Shown: positions 22,818-35,272 of the stretch, in pieces | Position numbering within the stretch: the first letter of the stretch is position 1 | How the letters are laid out: every line of letters starts with the position of its first letter | Source of the DNA: Adenanthera pavonina | Lineage: Eukaryota; Streptophyta; Magnoliopsida; Fabales; Fabaceae | Direction of reading: 5' to 3' | DNA length: 64,000 nt | NCBI GenBank assembly: GCA_026686845.1 | Contig: JAIVEN010000010.1 | Location: 37,484,001 to 37,548,000 of the forward strand | Notes under the pieces: generated by a model | Databases searched by the model: none | Seen by the model: only the letters and a program-made list of their open reading frames with translations | What the model was told of the DNA's origin: nothing | Position numbers and translations under genes: made by a program

Positions 22818-25800
22818 TTATTTAATCCATTTAAATATAGAAGTGCGATTCTCCTCTACAAATTCGCACAAAGTGCTTATCCTATTTTCAACTTGGGCAG
22901 CCTCAGCTTTGGCTGCTGCTAGCCTACGCTCCATGCTAGCAATCTCGTGGTCAAGATCTTCTGACTTAATGCACAATGTCTTCAACTCTGAGGTGGCATT
23001 GTCTATAGCTAACCGAGAATCCCAAGCCTCACTCACCTGCAAGCGTACCTCATCAATAAAGCCAGCATCAAAGCCAAAGGTCTCAAGTTCTCCAAGCACA
23101 ACTTCGATCTCGCTCATCTTTGGTCCGTCCAAGGTGCTGGCAGACACAGTTGAAAGAAGCTGAAGGAGATTGGACAAAGAGCAAAACATCCAACGGATGA
23201 AGGTCTTCCTCCTATCAGACCTAGTGATCATCAGGTTGGGATATTTGTTAAAGGCTATCTCCATTAATTTGGTGGATCTATCGTCTAGTTCACACAACAT
23301 GGCTACACTCTTTGCCATGCTTGTGGCAGCACTTGAAGCTCCTGTAGCAGCTGAGGAAGGTGAGATAGGCCATAGGATATCCCCGACATTGACATAGGTG
23401 TCTTCCTCTGAAGAGTCTTCAGAGATTGAGGCACGGACAGGAACAAATTGCGTTCGTGAAAAGAGAAAACTACCATCATCTAGGGACTCACCAATCCCTG
23501 TTTCAATCTGCCTAGGGAGTTGAGATATCTCAGGGCTGACTTCCTTTACTAGATCTCCCTCAATTTGAGGTTGGAAATCTGCACGCACGCAAGAGAAGTA
23601 TATTGTTAGCAGAGGAAAAATCCAGCATGGCACTTTAAACGAGCATACATACCTTCAGTAGTGGAAGAAGAGTTAATATTAAAGTCAGGTTGAGTAAGAG
23701 CTACGGGATCTTCCAGTTCGCTAGCTCCTGAGGTAGCCCCTCTCTCAGTCCCCTCCTGAACTTGAGCACCTAAGTCTGAAGTAAGTGAAAAATTCCTTAG
23801 CATAAGAATGAAGTCATGGAAACAAGAGTAGAGATCGCCTCTTCTCCACTGAAGGGATAATACTGCCTAGATTCCTTAGTATAGTAAATACCATAGTTAA
23901 CCAAACCAAATAAGGTATTCTAAATGCCATGAAATTGAATTGTAGCAATTAAAATTCCTAGCGATTAAAATTGCATGTTATTTTTCAAATACCAAAATCC
24001 ACATGCGACTTTGTGAGGTGCCCAATTAATTCATGCTTTGGGTCTTACTCTTCCTAAGTGACTGTAAAAGTTAAGATGTGGGCTTATGTTAGGCTTACTT
24101 GTCTTACCTAAGAGCTCCTTCATGCGCTTCCCTCTTTTCCTAGTCAAAGACTCACCAGCTCTTGGATCCATAGCCTGATCTGAACCTCGAAGTTCAAACT
24201 CCCTATTCCCAGAACAAGTAAACTGCTCCAAATCTTGAATTACTTTTCCTAAAGATGACATTGGGGTTGGAGAATTCATGCTTCCCATTTCAGGGTCAAA
24301 GGTCTCCTCAATTCTGCCTGGGAATGCTTTGCCATTGTTTCCAGAAGGCATGGAGTTGATCTCCTTTAGAGAATCTAATCTATCAACAATACTCTGCACC
24401 CGACATACCTGAAGAAAGTAGTAAAGCTGACGTTCAGGCCTTCAAAGCCAATAAGTGTAATCGTGATGCAAGATGAAAGCCTCAAAAAGAAACCTACTAC
24501 ACTTTTATGAAGCATTATGTGAAAGGTAACGAGCATTATGCAAAAGGTAATGCACTTACCACCAGTAATTAAAAAAATATGAAGTTAACATCCATTCACA
24601 ATATTATAAGAAAAGATCCACCCCTGTATTCCATGCATACAGGTAATAATAAATAAAATGGGGATAAATAATCTAAGGAAGATGCCTACAGGCTGTCTAT
24701 GCATCTCAACACTCAACACATGCCGTAACCACAAACAAGTAAATTTATGGCAAAATTGATATCTATTAGTGAGATCTATATTAGGAAAAGAGTGTGAGCA
24801 GATGGGGGCCGGTGAGAACACTTCATTTGGATGGAAAGTAGTAAAAACATGATAATATGACAAGGATTTTATGGCATTGGAAAGATGCATTTAATGAAGA
24901 AAGACCCAAATTTTCACATGGTATATTAATTAATACTCACACAGTAGAGTACCCTGGAGTGGCAAGTCTGAAAGAGAAGGTACATATATTGAAAGAAACC
25001 TCATTTGATAAAAAAATTGACTAGAAAATTGACATAGAGTTAAAGCCAAGTCATACAAGACAATGATTGGTTGATGCAATATGTAATGGAAAAAGAATTT
25101 TTAATTAATTCTCTAGACCATTCTAATTGGTCGATGCAATGTACAAAAATATCAGACATGCAAGGAATTTTCAATCCAGAACTGTAGAGCCAGAAATGAA
25201 AAATGAATGCAATTGGTAATGTTCAAGAAGTTCATAAGCTTCATCCTGAGAACATTATAATTTTTCAAGACCATTATGATAACATGTGAAACCCACCAGT
25301 TGTCTCTCTGGCGAAAAACCCGAAAAAGTAGGCTGCTTACAAACAGTTATTTGGTAGATGAGGAATCTAGATCCTCTACAAGTCTCAAAGATGAATATGA
25401 CGTGAATACCCATCAATAGCTAGCTTATGTGTAATATGGGATACATTATGAAATATTTAAATGGACTGGTTCTCCTACCTCAGCAACTAGCTTTTGGAGG
25501 AGGATTCTCATCCCACTTTAATACGCATCATTTGGATTGGTGGTTGACGGTTCCAAAAAGGACCACCTATGAATAGTTATGACTGGTGAAGGATTCTAAC
25601 TAATGAGGAAATCGATTGAAGTGTCACAGAGTGAAATATTACAGGGTGTTGCTGCCAAGATGTTAGCTATCAAAAGGGAGGCCAATTAATGAAGATTGAG
25701 GTAGTAAGGAATACCTAAGCCCATATTGAGTAGTATAGGATGTTCTGTGGAGCACTTAAGTAAGTTGATTCTCCAATCTCAATAGCTAATTTTTGGGGGA

Positions 25801-28473
25801 AAATTCTCCATCCTACTTAAATATCCACCATGGACCATTCAATTTTGATTAAGATGGCCCAAATTTGAGATTAGCATCCTCTAGTCATCCTTGAAATTAT
25901 TATAGGATTTGGATTTGGTATATGTGCCGAAGTTCATGAGGCTTAATCTGAGCTAAATAAAATTAAAAATAAATGAATATTTCAATGTCATTCAAGCAAT
26001 AATACCTTCATAAATAGTGAATCTTCATGAAGCATGCAAACTATTAAAACAAAAAAAAAATCCAGTGATGTTGCACCCGATAAAACTTTGAAATCAATCA
26101 ACAATTGAGGCAATTAAATTCTTAAAACAAGGAAAAGAGAGGAACAAGGTACTATTAACTTAAAATCCTAGTTCAAATGAAACTTTCAAACTATGTGAGA
26201 ATAAATGCCTCCAAGTTACTCCTAAACAACCACATGGTCAATTCTATCACAAACAAGAAAAATGAAAGAAATGGTCATCCATGATTACAATTACTAACAA
26301 CTCTTTTATTTGCAATATCTTTGGGGGAGAAAAAAGGACCGGATAATCATTAGCAGGAAAAAAAATCTTACGCATACAGAAATTATGAGGTTCCAAAAAG
26401 GAAATGCATCTACAAGCTGGCACAATAATGAGCCCTAAAGCATCAATCTGAATTGGTCTAAAAGACACATAGAAGTATTGCGCATCATAGTGGAAATTAC
26501 TTCATAAAAGACAAAGCATATGATTCCCTTCTGCTTTATAATTTTGAACAGTAATATTGACACATGTCATCAATCATGATCCGTTACTTACAATTTGCCA
26601 AAATAAAGGACTGCAAGAAAATGACATCAATAAAAGACAAATAATTAGAACTTCATACTACAAGTCTTGACACATAAATATTACCTCAGCTTTTCTCTGT
26701 AGCCTTGCTTCACCTTCAGCCTCAATAGCATCCAGTTTCAGCAATTGCCTCATAAGCAACTCAGACAAGGCTAGAAATTCATTCTCCGCAACATTGGTTC
26801 CCCCACTCACAGCCACTTCCAAGGCAGCCATCTGCAAGGTTGAAATCAGCCTAATGATCATTCTTTGTCTGACATGATTTTACTTCTTCTAATCTAATAT
26901 GCTTCATCAGCTAGCAGGTAAACAGGTGAAAGGACTCACCATCTCAGAAAGCTGGTCCACCTCTGCTCGGACATCAGCAACAGCTTTAGAAGCTTTTGTC
27001 ATGTCAAACTTTTTCCTGATTTCCTCAAGTTTCTTCTCTTTGCTAGCAGAGTCCTCAAAAAGAAACATCCCTGAATTGTCCTTAACACCTTCCAAGTGCA
27101 AATGCTCTTCATCTTGTTTTTCTTTTCCTCGGAAGATGAGTATTTGCTCTTTAGGCTCTAAAGCAGTTTTGTGCACAAGTAATCTCTTAACATCCCCTGT
27201 TATTGAAGATCTGATTAAGGATACCATGTAAACCAATAAGACCATAATATATTCAATATTTCAAGCTTCCTCTACCATATATTCCAGTTTTCTTGATAGA
27301 CTCCAGATAAAGAAATTGTCAATATCATAATGAAACTTTAATATGCTCTAAATAGTAAAAAAATATATATATTCTGAAAAGAAATCAGGCTATATAGCTG
27401 AACAACTACTTCATTCCATGTATTTTGCATGAACTTCCAATCCTATCAACTTTGTCCTTGTATTTTCTCACAATATGAAATATTCTACAACCTGAAATGT
27501 CCAAAATTAGCATCCTGACACATATTTTACAGATTTTTCACCTTAAAATATAAGTCAATGAACATCATCTACCAAATTGCTTGGGTATATCAACTATTAT
27601 AGTAAATCCACTGCCCTATATATGATCAGAAAATATGTATTCACCAAACAATAGCATAACCAATCCCGCTGGATGTTCCAACCTGTACCTGTTAAGCACA
27701 TGATAAGTATCCAATTTTAGACCCAACCTAACAGCAGAGCACAGATGCTAGCTTGCGTAAGGACTCACCAAAACTAGAGGTGTAAAATAACCAAACTGTT
27801 CGTGAACTAATCAGTTTCAACTTCTCCTTGTTAACAGCTTTAATTTGGCTTAGCTCATTTATTAAACGAACAAGCTAGATAAACAGATTATTAAGCTCAT
27901 TCAATTGAGTTTAAGCTCCAGCTCGTCAAGTTTAGAAACAGCTTGGCTTGTAAAGTATAACTTTTTTTAATAGTGCTATATTAAAACATTGATTTTATTA
28001 AAGATCATTAATAAACATAAACGTTTATGCAACCATGCATATATACAGTACAAATTCATAATTTTTTTAGTTAATATTTTTTGGTGCGGATATTTTTTAA
28101 AATAAGTATAAATTATATTTACAGCCATTGTTAGTATAGCTTTGGGGTTCAACTCCATTAAAGGAACCAAGAATGATGGCCATTGGTAGTTTGATTAAAT
28201 CTCTGGGGCTCGAATTTCGCCTCAGTCGGTTTTTTTGGCCAAGCCTCACTCTTATTTTTAAAATAAACAAGTATGATGATAATTCGCCTCGACCTGATTG
28301 GTCTACACTCTACAGCCCTAACATAATGAAGTCAAATTGAGGCACAAGCGAAGAGGCATAGTAAAGGGAGGAGAAAAAAACAAACCAAAAGTCGATTCAG
28401 CAGGGAGACAGAGCTCGTGCTGTGAGGAATCATGGGAGATAGTGATCTTGATCATGCGCCCGCTGGTACTCAT
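22818..28473 (-). CDS. chimeric BAG family protein: UBL + BAG + C-terminal coiled-coil/PEARLI-4-like extension (copy B)
   Basis: Six minus-strand exons are proposed: 28473-28386, 27196-26940, 26831-26685, 24408-24108, 23775-23653 and 23578-22818. All borders are GT-AG and all phases agree, giving 558 residues. Residues 1-264 parallel BAG gene A: UBL (STFGDVKRLLVHKTALEP near 27-44), a BAG helix (LLMRQLLKLDAIEAEGEARL), then MQSIVDRLDSLKEINS. Instead of stopping, exon 4 runs on (TRKRGKRMKELLG) and splices into exons 5-6. The added part (about 265-558) is first acidic and Ser-rich, then MEIAFNKYPNLMI, NLLQLLSTVSAS, GELETFGFDAGFIDEVRLQV and an Ala/Glu-rich coiled coil. Its layout resembles the PEARLI-4/phospholipase-like helical family, but I hold that loosely. 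The N-terminus is shorter than in copy A and lacks the EWEMRPGGM motif. Alternatively exons 5-6 belong to a separate gene. Confidence 0.68.
25420..25850. repeat. degenerate direct repeats in intron 3 of BAG gene B
   Basis: Segments near 25430-25545 and 25725-25840 share an ordered set of blocks: ATGGGATACATTATG/ATAGGATGTTCTG, CTAGCTTTTGGAGGAGGATT / CTAATTTTTGGGGGAAAATT, and CTCATCCCACTTTAATA / CTCCATCCTACTTAAATA. They are separated by about 300 bases and could be LTRs of a decayed small LTR element or an old tandem duplication. No coding frame lies between them. Confidence 0.3.
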
Positions 28474-29147
28474 CCTACTGGCTCTCGTAGTTCTGCAGCG
28501 TCAGTCAGCGAGGTGCCGATGGGAATAAATCGAACTGTAAAACATCAAACTCGGGGTTCCTCAGAGTTTCCTCACACACACATCAAGCATGGATGGAAGT
28601 GGATTGGACGAGTTTCCATGAATACTTATTTATATCCAAGTGAAATTTCGTTTAAAGAAAAAAAAAAAAGGAACAAAGGCTGATTTATCTTTTTATCTAA
28701 AAAATCGAATAGTTTAATATCATTCAATATTCAATTATAAAATTAATTTTAAAAATCTACAATTTTAAAATTATGTAAACAAAAAATATTAAATACAAAT
28801 TAAACTAGGATAAAGAAATAGTTATGCGCAAACATAATAGAATTTCAATTTGGGTATTCCAAATTTTATATTTTATATTTATCATTCAAACAATTAGTAA
28901 AATAGTTTTATTTATTTTTTATTTACAAATATTAAAATATCAAAAGGAAAATGTGCAAAAGTGCAACAGTTCAGATATTTTGCACCACAATAATGAAAAG
29001 AGAACTTGAGAAAGAACGCGGAAACTACCATCCTTAGCGTCGAAGTTGCTTCGTTGCTTAAAAAAAAAAAAAAATCCCCATTCCCAGAAGCTGTAACCAA
29101 ATTACCAAACTCCATCCGAAAAAGCTATAAAGGTGAAGCAACTTGAA
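28474..29147. other. upstream region of BAG gene B
   Basis: The sequence just above 28473 (minus strand) shows weak similarity to exon 1 of BAG gene A, as if part of the ancestral first exon had been deleted and decayed. Beyond about 28650 it is AT-rich with no supported gene. Confidence 0.35.
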
Positions 29148-29161
29148 AATTCCTTCTTTCA

Positions 29162-29342
29162 ACTGAGGGTGTGGTTGAGTGAGAGGGACTCATTTACCCT
29201 TAACCAAATATCAGGAGTTTGAATCTTGACTTTAGGTATGAAACAGTCTTAAATCTCTGGGTCAGCTGTTTCATCCTTTGAGGTCAGTGAGGGAATTAGT
29301 CACCATGTTCAACGGTGGATACCTTGATTTCGACCAAAAAAA
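29162..29342 (+). mobile_element. tRNA-derived SINE with target-site duplication
   Basis: The element starts ACTGAGGGTGTGGTTGAGTG (A-box-like) and has CAGGAGTTTGAATCTTG (B-box-like) about 45 bases on. It ends CTTGATTTCGACC followed by an A run. Flanking repeats are AATTCCTTCTTTCA at 29148 and AATTCTTCTTTCA at 29343, a near-perfect target-site duplication. Confidence 0.6.
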
Positions 29343-29355
29343 AATTCTTCTTTCA

Positions 29356-30243
29356 TTGGGGCCGTTTGATTCCCAAAATGGGTGACAATAAAATGGAACA
29401 TAGTTGTGGCTTTTTAAGGTAATTGACACTACAGGCAGCGGCCTTGGGCCGTGACTCCTTATACCACTCTTTTTCTTCCCTTTGGTACATATACCACTCT
29501 TTTGATATAAGTACTATTGTGACTTGTGAGTATAATTGTGTAAAGTTAAATTTGCTCACACTTGGTGATTTGATGAGATCACTCATTCAACTGAAAATTC
29601 TCTTGGTCAAAAAAAAATTCAGCTAAAAATTCTTTGCGTGTTGAATTTTTTTATACTTATTATGTCAATCTATTTCTTTCATTGAGAGTTGATTCAAACA
29701 ATTTTTACAATATGAAATCAATTTTTTACTTGAGTTTCAAAAATTTAATACTTTAGATGAGGATGAATTAAAAGAAAAATATTAAATTAATACTTAAAAT
29801 GTATTAAATTAATATTGAAAATGTTTTTAAGTTCTAGTAAACATTATAATATTGATCATGATTTGTTTTCAGAATTAAGGTATTGAAAAAATATTAACAG
29901 AAAAAGTTGATATTCCAATAAAAGTACTAATTATATTATTTTCACTTCTTATCAAAAGATTATATTATTTTTCACAATGTATGTATTATTTATTGAATAT
30001 CATTGAAAATGCCTGTTAATGGTTGTTACTATTAAAAGAAATTTTTTAAAATTAAAATTACTTAAATCACATATGAGATCAACTATGTTACAAAATAATT
30101 AATTAACTATTTAAAGTTCAAATCCAAAATTCTCAATTTAAATTTAAAAGAAAAATTCAACATTATCATGTTACCCTAAAATTGTTATTTTTGAGTAATA
30201 ACTCTCTTCTAAACGTGGGTATCTCAAGCAGCTTAGCCTATTT
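29356..30243. other. gene-free AT-rich DNA
   Basis: I see no supported coding region. The 77- and 67-codon frames at about 29353-29626 overlap on opposite strands and have no family motifs. Confidence 0.5.
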
Positions 30244-30419
30244 AGTGCCCGTTTGGTTTATCTTTTTATAAAATGTCGTTTAGAATAATCATAGTTTACA
30301 AAAATGAAATTTAGATAAAAGTAGAGAAGTTTATCAGAAACCTGTTTGAATAACTTTGGGAAAAATGATAGTTAGAAACTATGGTTTAGTTTGTCAAAAG
30401 GCAAACCAAACAGGCCCTT
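30244..30419. mobile_element. hAT-like MITE
   Basis: The left terminus AGTGCCCGTTTGGTTT pairs with the right terminus AAACCAAACAGGCCCT. The GGGCC(C)GTTTGGTTT pattern is typical of plant hAT-type MITEs. Both flanks contain TTTAG/TTAGTTT, compatible with a decayed 8-bp target duplication. The interior is non-coding. Confidence 0.55.
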
Positions 30420-31836
30420 AGTTTATTATTAACTTGGGTAAACTTACGTTTGTAAATATAGTCTGTGCAAACTTTGTATTTAATTCATTTTAAAATGTTG
30501 TTCTATAAACTTATTTTTACATCTAAATTTACGTTTAGCTAATAGACTGAATAAATTATTTTTGGATTTACAAATATATTTTTATTTTATAATTATTTTG
30601 TTAAACTTATTTTTATAATAAAAATATCTAAATATAAATTATATTATAACAAACTTATTTTGTATAAAGTTTATTTTGATAAATTTTAATTTATTCTATC
30701 TTAAATTTGCAAACAGCTGAAAACCAAATGCATCTAAAAGTAGTTTATGCTTTGGAGTCCTTATAAATGGGAATAAAAATTCCATGACAGTATACTATTA
30801 TGTCTCAGTGCTTAGACTCTTCTATTAATTAAAATCAATCATAGTCGTTAATTTTTTATAAATATAATATTTATGTAATTAAACATAAAAAATAATTAAT
30901 AAATATATCATCAAATATATGAACGGCAAAACAAATATTAACTTTAAAATGTTCATACATATATAAAATTAAAAATTTCTCATAAAATACTATTATAAAA
31001 TGGTGATAAAAGAGGGTTAGGGTGTTAAATATTTTAGTTATAAACTCATTAATATATCTCACCCTTAGAGATTAGTCTTTACTATCAAAGAAAACACTCC
31101 TAATCACAAAGTGTGTATATATATATATATCATATTTCTTTTTTTTCCATTAATATATATCATATTTCTTAACAAACGAGTTCATTAATAATTTACAGAA
31201 TTATTATAAATCTAAATTTTATTTTATGGTTCTATGATTATTATTAGCGCCAACATGATATTTTTAATTAAATTTAATTCACAATTAAAAATATAAACCG
31301 TTACAATAGTGAGAAATATAACAGGTGAAAATAATTTACATTTAATAAATGCATTATGTGAATGTGAAAAGAGATAAAGAATTGTGGCCAAATAAAAGAG
31401 ATAAAGAATATAAATGAAAAAAATGAATTTTATGTTATGGGGAAAATAGGGAGGGAAGTTGCTTCCCCAAATGTAGATTGACCATTATTTTTTAGTTTTG
31501 AAAAGAGATATAAATTCATGAGAGATTAGCGATTTGAATGAAAAAAAATATCAAAAAAATCTGAACGACACAAACTTCCCAAATTATTTATCATATTTTT
31601 TTTAAAAAAATACCCCTAACATCTTAAGTTCTTCTCTTAATAAAAATAATAAAAATAGTACTTTTAAAACATAATATATTTATTAAAAAATAATTTAAAT
31701 TTTTTAGAAGGTAAAGAAAAAGAAATGAGCATATTGAACTTTTGAAAAATTAACTTATCGAGAAATTACGTCCAACAAGTATAAAAAACCACTTTTAAAT
31801 TATCATTATCTATGTTAAAAAAACGGTCACCATCAT
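30420..31836. other. gene-free AT-rich DNA
   Basis: No supported gene, only AT-rich low-complexity sequence and a (TA)n tract near 31115-31130. Confidence 0.5.
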
Positions 31837-32012
31837 TACTCCATTTGTTTTAATTTTAATTTTTAGTCATTAAATTAAATTCAATGAATCAAACGGATCA
31901 TTAAAAAATATTATATAATTAAAACTCATAGTTTAATGTAATTAATCAATTTGACATTAATTTAATGGCTAAAAAATAAAATAAAGATAAAATAAAAGAA
32001 ATAAATTCGAGA
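31837..32012. mobile_element. mariner/Stowaway-like MITE (short)
   Basis: The left end TACTCCATTTGTTTTAATTT leads into TTTAGTCATTAAATT. The right half is the inverse: TTAATGGCTAAAAAATAAAA followed by AAGATAAAATAAAAG. The inverted repeats take up much of the 176-bp element. Confidence 0.5.
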
Positions 32013-32199
32013 GATCCAAATTAATCAATCATCGGCCAGTACAGCCAGTATACCGCATTGTTTTGAGCAAATTCTCAATATACATATATATGTTCTTCAT
32101 ATACTGAAAAAAAAAATACACTAAACATATAAGTACCGTAGGTACATACTTATGTACATTTGTGGAAGTTAATATTACAGTATTAACCATCAATGAATA

Positions 32200-32914
32200 T
32201 CAGAAAGTGGCTATCAATACGGCTTCGCCCACCACATGTCCTGCTATTGCCTCCAGCAGGTTTTCCTTCGTTACCTGCGATCCCTCCAACCAAACAATTA
32301 ATCAACTATTAATATTAATTCCTTTCACAAAGAATTGATCTAGTTTAATCATCACAAAACAAATCTCTCATTTTTCTTAAAAAAACCATTAATTACATAT
32401 AGTTAATTTCATCTATATATGGTACGAAAAATGGAATTAGATTTAAAAAGCAACGTTTCTAAATATTTTTTTTTAATATGCTGTTTACCTGGTCATCAAA
32501 GTGGATCTCAGAATCCAAAGCATAGAGCTTGAATTCAAACTTATCGCCATAATTTGGCATCTTAGGTCCACTCCACAGCTTCACTTTCCAATCATTAACC
32601 CCTTCTTCAATGCCACCATACTCATCTCCCAACGCCTCTTCCTTGCCGGAAAACCCTTCCGGCAGCCCTTTAAGCGACGGCGGAATGTTCACCACCACCC
32701 AGTGGGTGACCGGAACCTGGTGGCCTCCAGCGTCGACGTTCTGCATGACGAGGGCCAAGCTCTTGGCTTTGTCAGGCACGTTGTGCCACTCCAGAGGTGG
32801 GGATATGTTCCACTTGGTGTCTACGCCTTCTTGAGTGCAGTAACATGGTAATCTTCCTCTTCTTCCTTAGTTTTCCATTGCAGGTGAAACTAACTTGAAT
32901 TCTTTGCTCACCAT
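32200..32914 (-). pseudogene. PEBP-family (YbhB/At5g01300-like) gene, copy 1, disabled
   Basis: Two exons, 32914-32489 and 32274-32200, match the PEBP gene at 37665-38398 in structure and splice phase. The start MVSKEFKLVSPAMEN is followed at once by an in-frame TAA. The frame then continues with GRLPCYCTQEGVDTK, NISPPLEWHNVPDKA, THWVVVNIPPSLKGLPEGF and DKFEFKLYALDSEIH, and exon 2 VTKENLLEAIAGHVVGEAV. PEBP proteins bind phosphorylated or anionic ligands in a conserved pocket. Here the acidic DAPDPEGP segment of copy 2 is DAGGHQ, and the GHRFEF segment has become GDKFEF, so pocket residues are lost. A shorter product starting at MPDKAKS (32779) is possible but would lack the first strands. I treat it as a pseudogene. 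Confidence 0.65.
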
Positions 32915-34061
32915 TTCGATATAGAATAGTACTGTAATCTACTCCTTCTTCTTCTCTTCTTGTTTTTTTTTTTTCGTGGGGTTCTTCTTCTTCTGGTTCG
33001 GAGATCTACTAATTTGAAGAAAGTTAAGAGCTGTGTTTATTGAATACAGAGGTTGAGGAACATGTGTCGTTGCAGCGTACAACAGAGAGTACACTTTGGC
33101 ACGTATGATAACAGGCACCGAATGCTCATCAGGAAATATGGTGCAGATCAAAATTAGATGATTTAGATTTAATATAATTTTAATATTATATTTTTTATAT
33201 ATTTTTATTTTATTAGATGTAAAATGTAAAATAAAAATAATTTTATAATTATTATTTTTAAAAAAAATATTATTATCATTAAAAAAATTAAAATAAAAAT
33301 TTTAAATTTTAATCTTCCAATTTTAATTTGGATGGCCCTGATTTAGTTTCCCTAATGAGTATTTGGTATTTATCACACTAATGAGCACCGAATGCATAAC
33401 ACTTGTAGGGTAGTCAAGTGTTGCATGGTTCATTTTATTTATTTGTCCTTCCTTTAGCGAGGAGCCTAGGATTTTTTTTTTTAATAAACTAGTGTCCAAA
33501 GTAAATGAATTAGTAACTATTATGAGGCGAATAGCAAAAATGATTTGTTGTAGATACTCACGCACGCACACATACACACAAATTATATATCATTAAAATA
33601 AAAATGACTCTTTTTATGGTTGATTTTAGTGTTTCTTTGTGGTTATTAACCATAAAAGATTTGAATACCAAGAAAAATTCGTTTACGATTAAGAACTGCA
33701 AAAAAAAGTCATTAATTTTTTAAAATAATTTACACTTTCTTTGACAGTTCTATAAAACAACCATCAAACGATCATTAAAAAAAAAAAAGCTCCTATTTTC
33801 TTATTTCTTCAAGCAACCAATGAAGAAAAATCAAACTAAAGGAGAAGAATGAAGACAATGAGAAAAACAAAATTGCCAAACTTAAAGCTTCAGTCACACA
33901 ACAAACAAGCATGGTAGAGACGGATTTAAGTTACAAATTTGACTCAAAAAAATACTAACAATAATAATCACAATAAACAAAATTCATTATTACTCATCTA
34001 GTTCAATAGAGCCCAACCCACAGATCTAAATGACTGGCCGGCGACCTTCCTTGACGTATTA
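32915..34061. other. intergenic DNA
   Basis: A CT/GA-rich patch just above 32914 may be the old leader of PEBP copy 1. The rest is AT-rich with no supported gene; open frames at 32939-33151 and 33323-33577 are composition-driven. Confidence 0.45.
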
Positions 34062-34500
34062 ATGCACCGTTGGTTCAGTGGGGTCGAGTTCGGCACGAAC
34101 TGTAATATGCAATAACTGCCTCGATGATGATCCTCTGCTTTTCGCTCCAAGTGCAACCCAGCTGTTCTTAAACATACACACTCGACACTCAGCCATGGCC
34201 AAATCCAATGGCACAGAAATTTTGACCAATAATTTGGCGATACACAACGGCGTTCATCGACACTTATAAAAAGAAATCTTCATAACTGGATTCTTGGTTG
34301 CTCTAAGAAGTTTCTCCATCTGAAGCTTGCTCAGATTGAAGATAGCGACAACAGAGTGAGGATAAGTCTTTGTGTTTGGCAGGCAAATTTGGGATGATCT
34401 GGTTGACATCGCGTTCATACCTTGTAGAGATGACAAGTTCTGATGGTGGTAGTTGAAGGTGTCGTCAACAAATGGGTAGGAGCCAAGTTGATAAGGGTTT
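34062..34500 (-). pseudogene. relic of a DUF1005-family gene
   Basis: The minus-strand frame reads TYPHSVVAIFNLSKLQMEKL, then NPVMKISFYKCR, then a TGA at 34254-34256. It continues in the same phase with LLVKISVPLDLAMAECRVCM, FKNSWVALG and QLLHITVRAELDP. This follows the conserved order of plant DUF1005 proteins: hydrophobic helix-like segment, KISVYxGRR, LLGxVSVPLDLA, F-NGWxxxG, and LTVKAEPDP. The conserved continuation (RFVFQFDGEPE type) and the N-terminus are missing. The frame is broken and truncated at both ends, so it is an old fragment. Confidence 0.5.
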
Positions 34501-35272
34501 TTGCCAGTGAAAGAAGAAAGAAGAAAGTGAGTGGTGAGAGTGACGACGGAGTGAGGGAGTATACGGGAGTGAAAGTGGTCTTTAAAGAAAGAGGAGTATA
34601 TGAGTGAAAGTGGAGTGAGGGAGCGGGTGGGGTTTAAGATCTTGGGAGACTTAATAGAATCTTAGCCATTTAAACTTTTTTAATCAACAATTATAAATAG
34701 TGATCAGTGTAGGGTGTTTTCTATGAAATAAAATAATAAAAGTATCTGTATTCTTTTTTTGCGGTTCTTTAAATAAATGTAAAAAAAAGACTTTTGCAAT
34801 TATTTATGAAACGGCAAAGGAAAGTCTGTTTTTATCTTAGCATCCACAAAGGAAATATTTCCCATATCTCTGCCCCACTTTCTTGTCATTTGCGATTATA
34901 ACAGTAAAAAAATATGCATCAAGAAAAATCATTTTTTTATGTAGTGTATAAAGGTGTGTCATAACTGTTATACTATATTTTTTCCCTTCCATTTTCTTAA
35001 AGTTAATTTAGTATATCTTGAGACTCTAAACTTCACCACTAAGATTTCATTGTACATGAAAGGCTTGTTAATTACTAGCTTTATGACAAGCATCACTAAT
35101 TTCATCCAAGAAATAAATTTTAAAATAGATTTCACCCCCCAACTCCATTCTTCCTAGATTTTGGAGATTCAATCCAAAATAACATTAATTTCTTTAGTTT
35201 TAAATTAGTCACAATAAGATATTCTACAAGGGGAATAGAAGATTACAAAGTTTATTAAAAATCATATCAATT
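34501..35272. other. gene-free DNA
   Basis: A GA-rich patch at about 34505-34640 is followed by AT-rich sequence. The 67-codon frame at 34954-35157 has no recognisable motif. Confidence 0.45.

Noticed and set aside
22843..23397. Plus-strand frames of 106 and 75 codons
   Set aside because: They are shadows of the long minus-strand last exon of BAG copy B, which has coiled-coil composition and splice support.
24585..24890. 101-codon minus-strand frame in intron 3 of BAG copy B
   Set aside because: It has no family resemblance, lies within a well-supported intron, and has no splice relationship to the BAG frame.
28125..28270. Possible further tRNA-like SINE (GGGGCTCGAATTTCGCC resembles a B box)
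   Set aside because: I found no matching A box, A-rich tail or flanking duplication.
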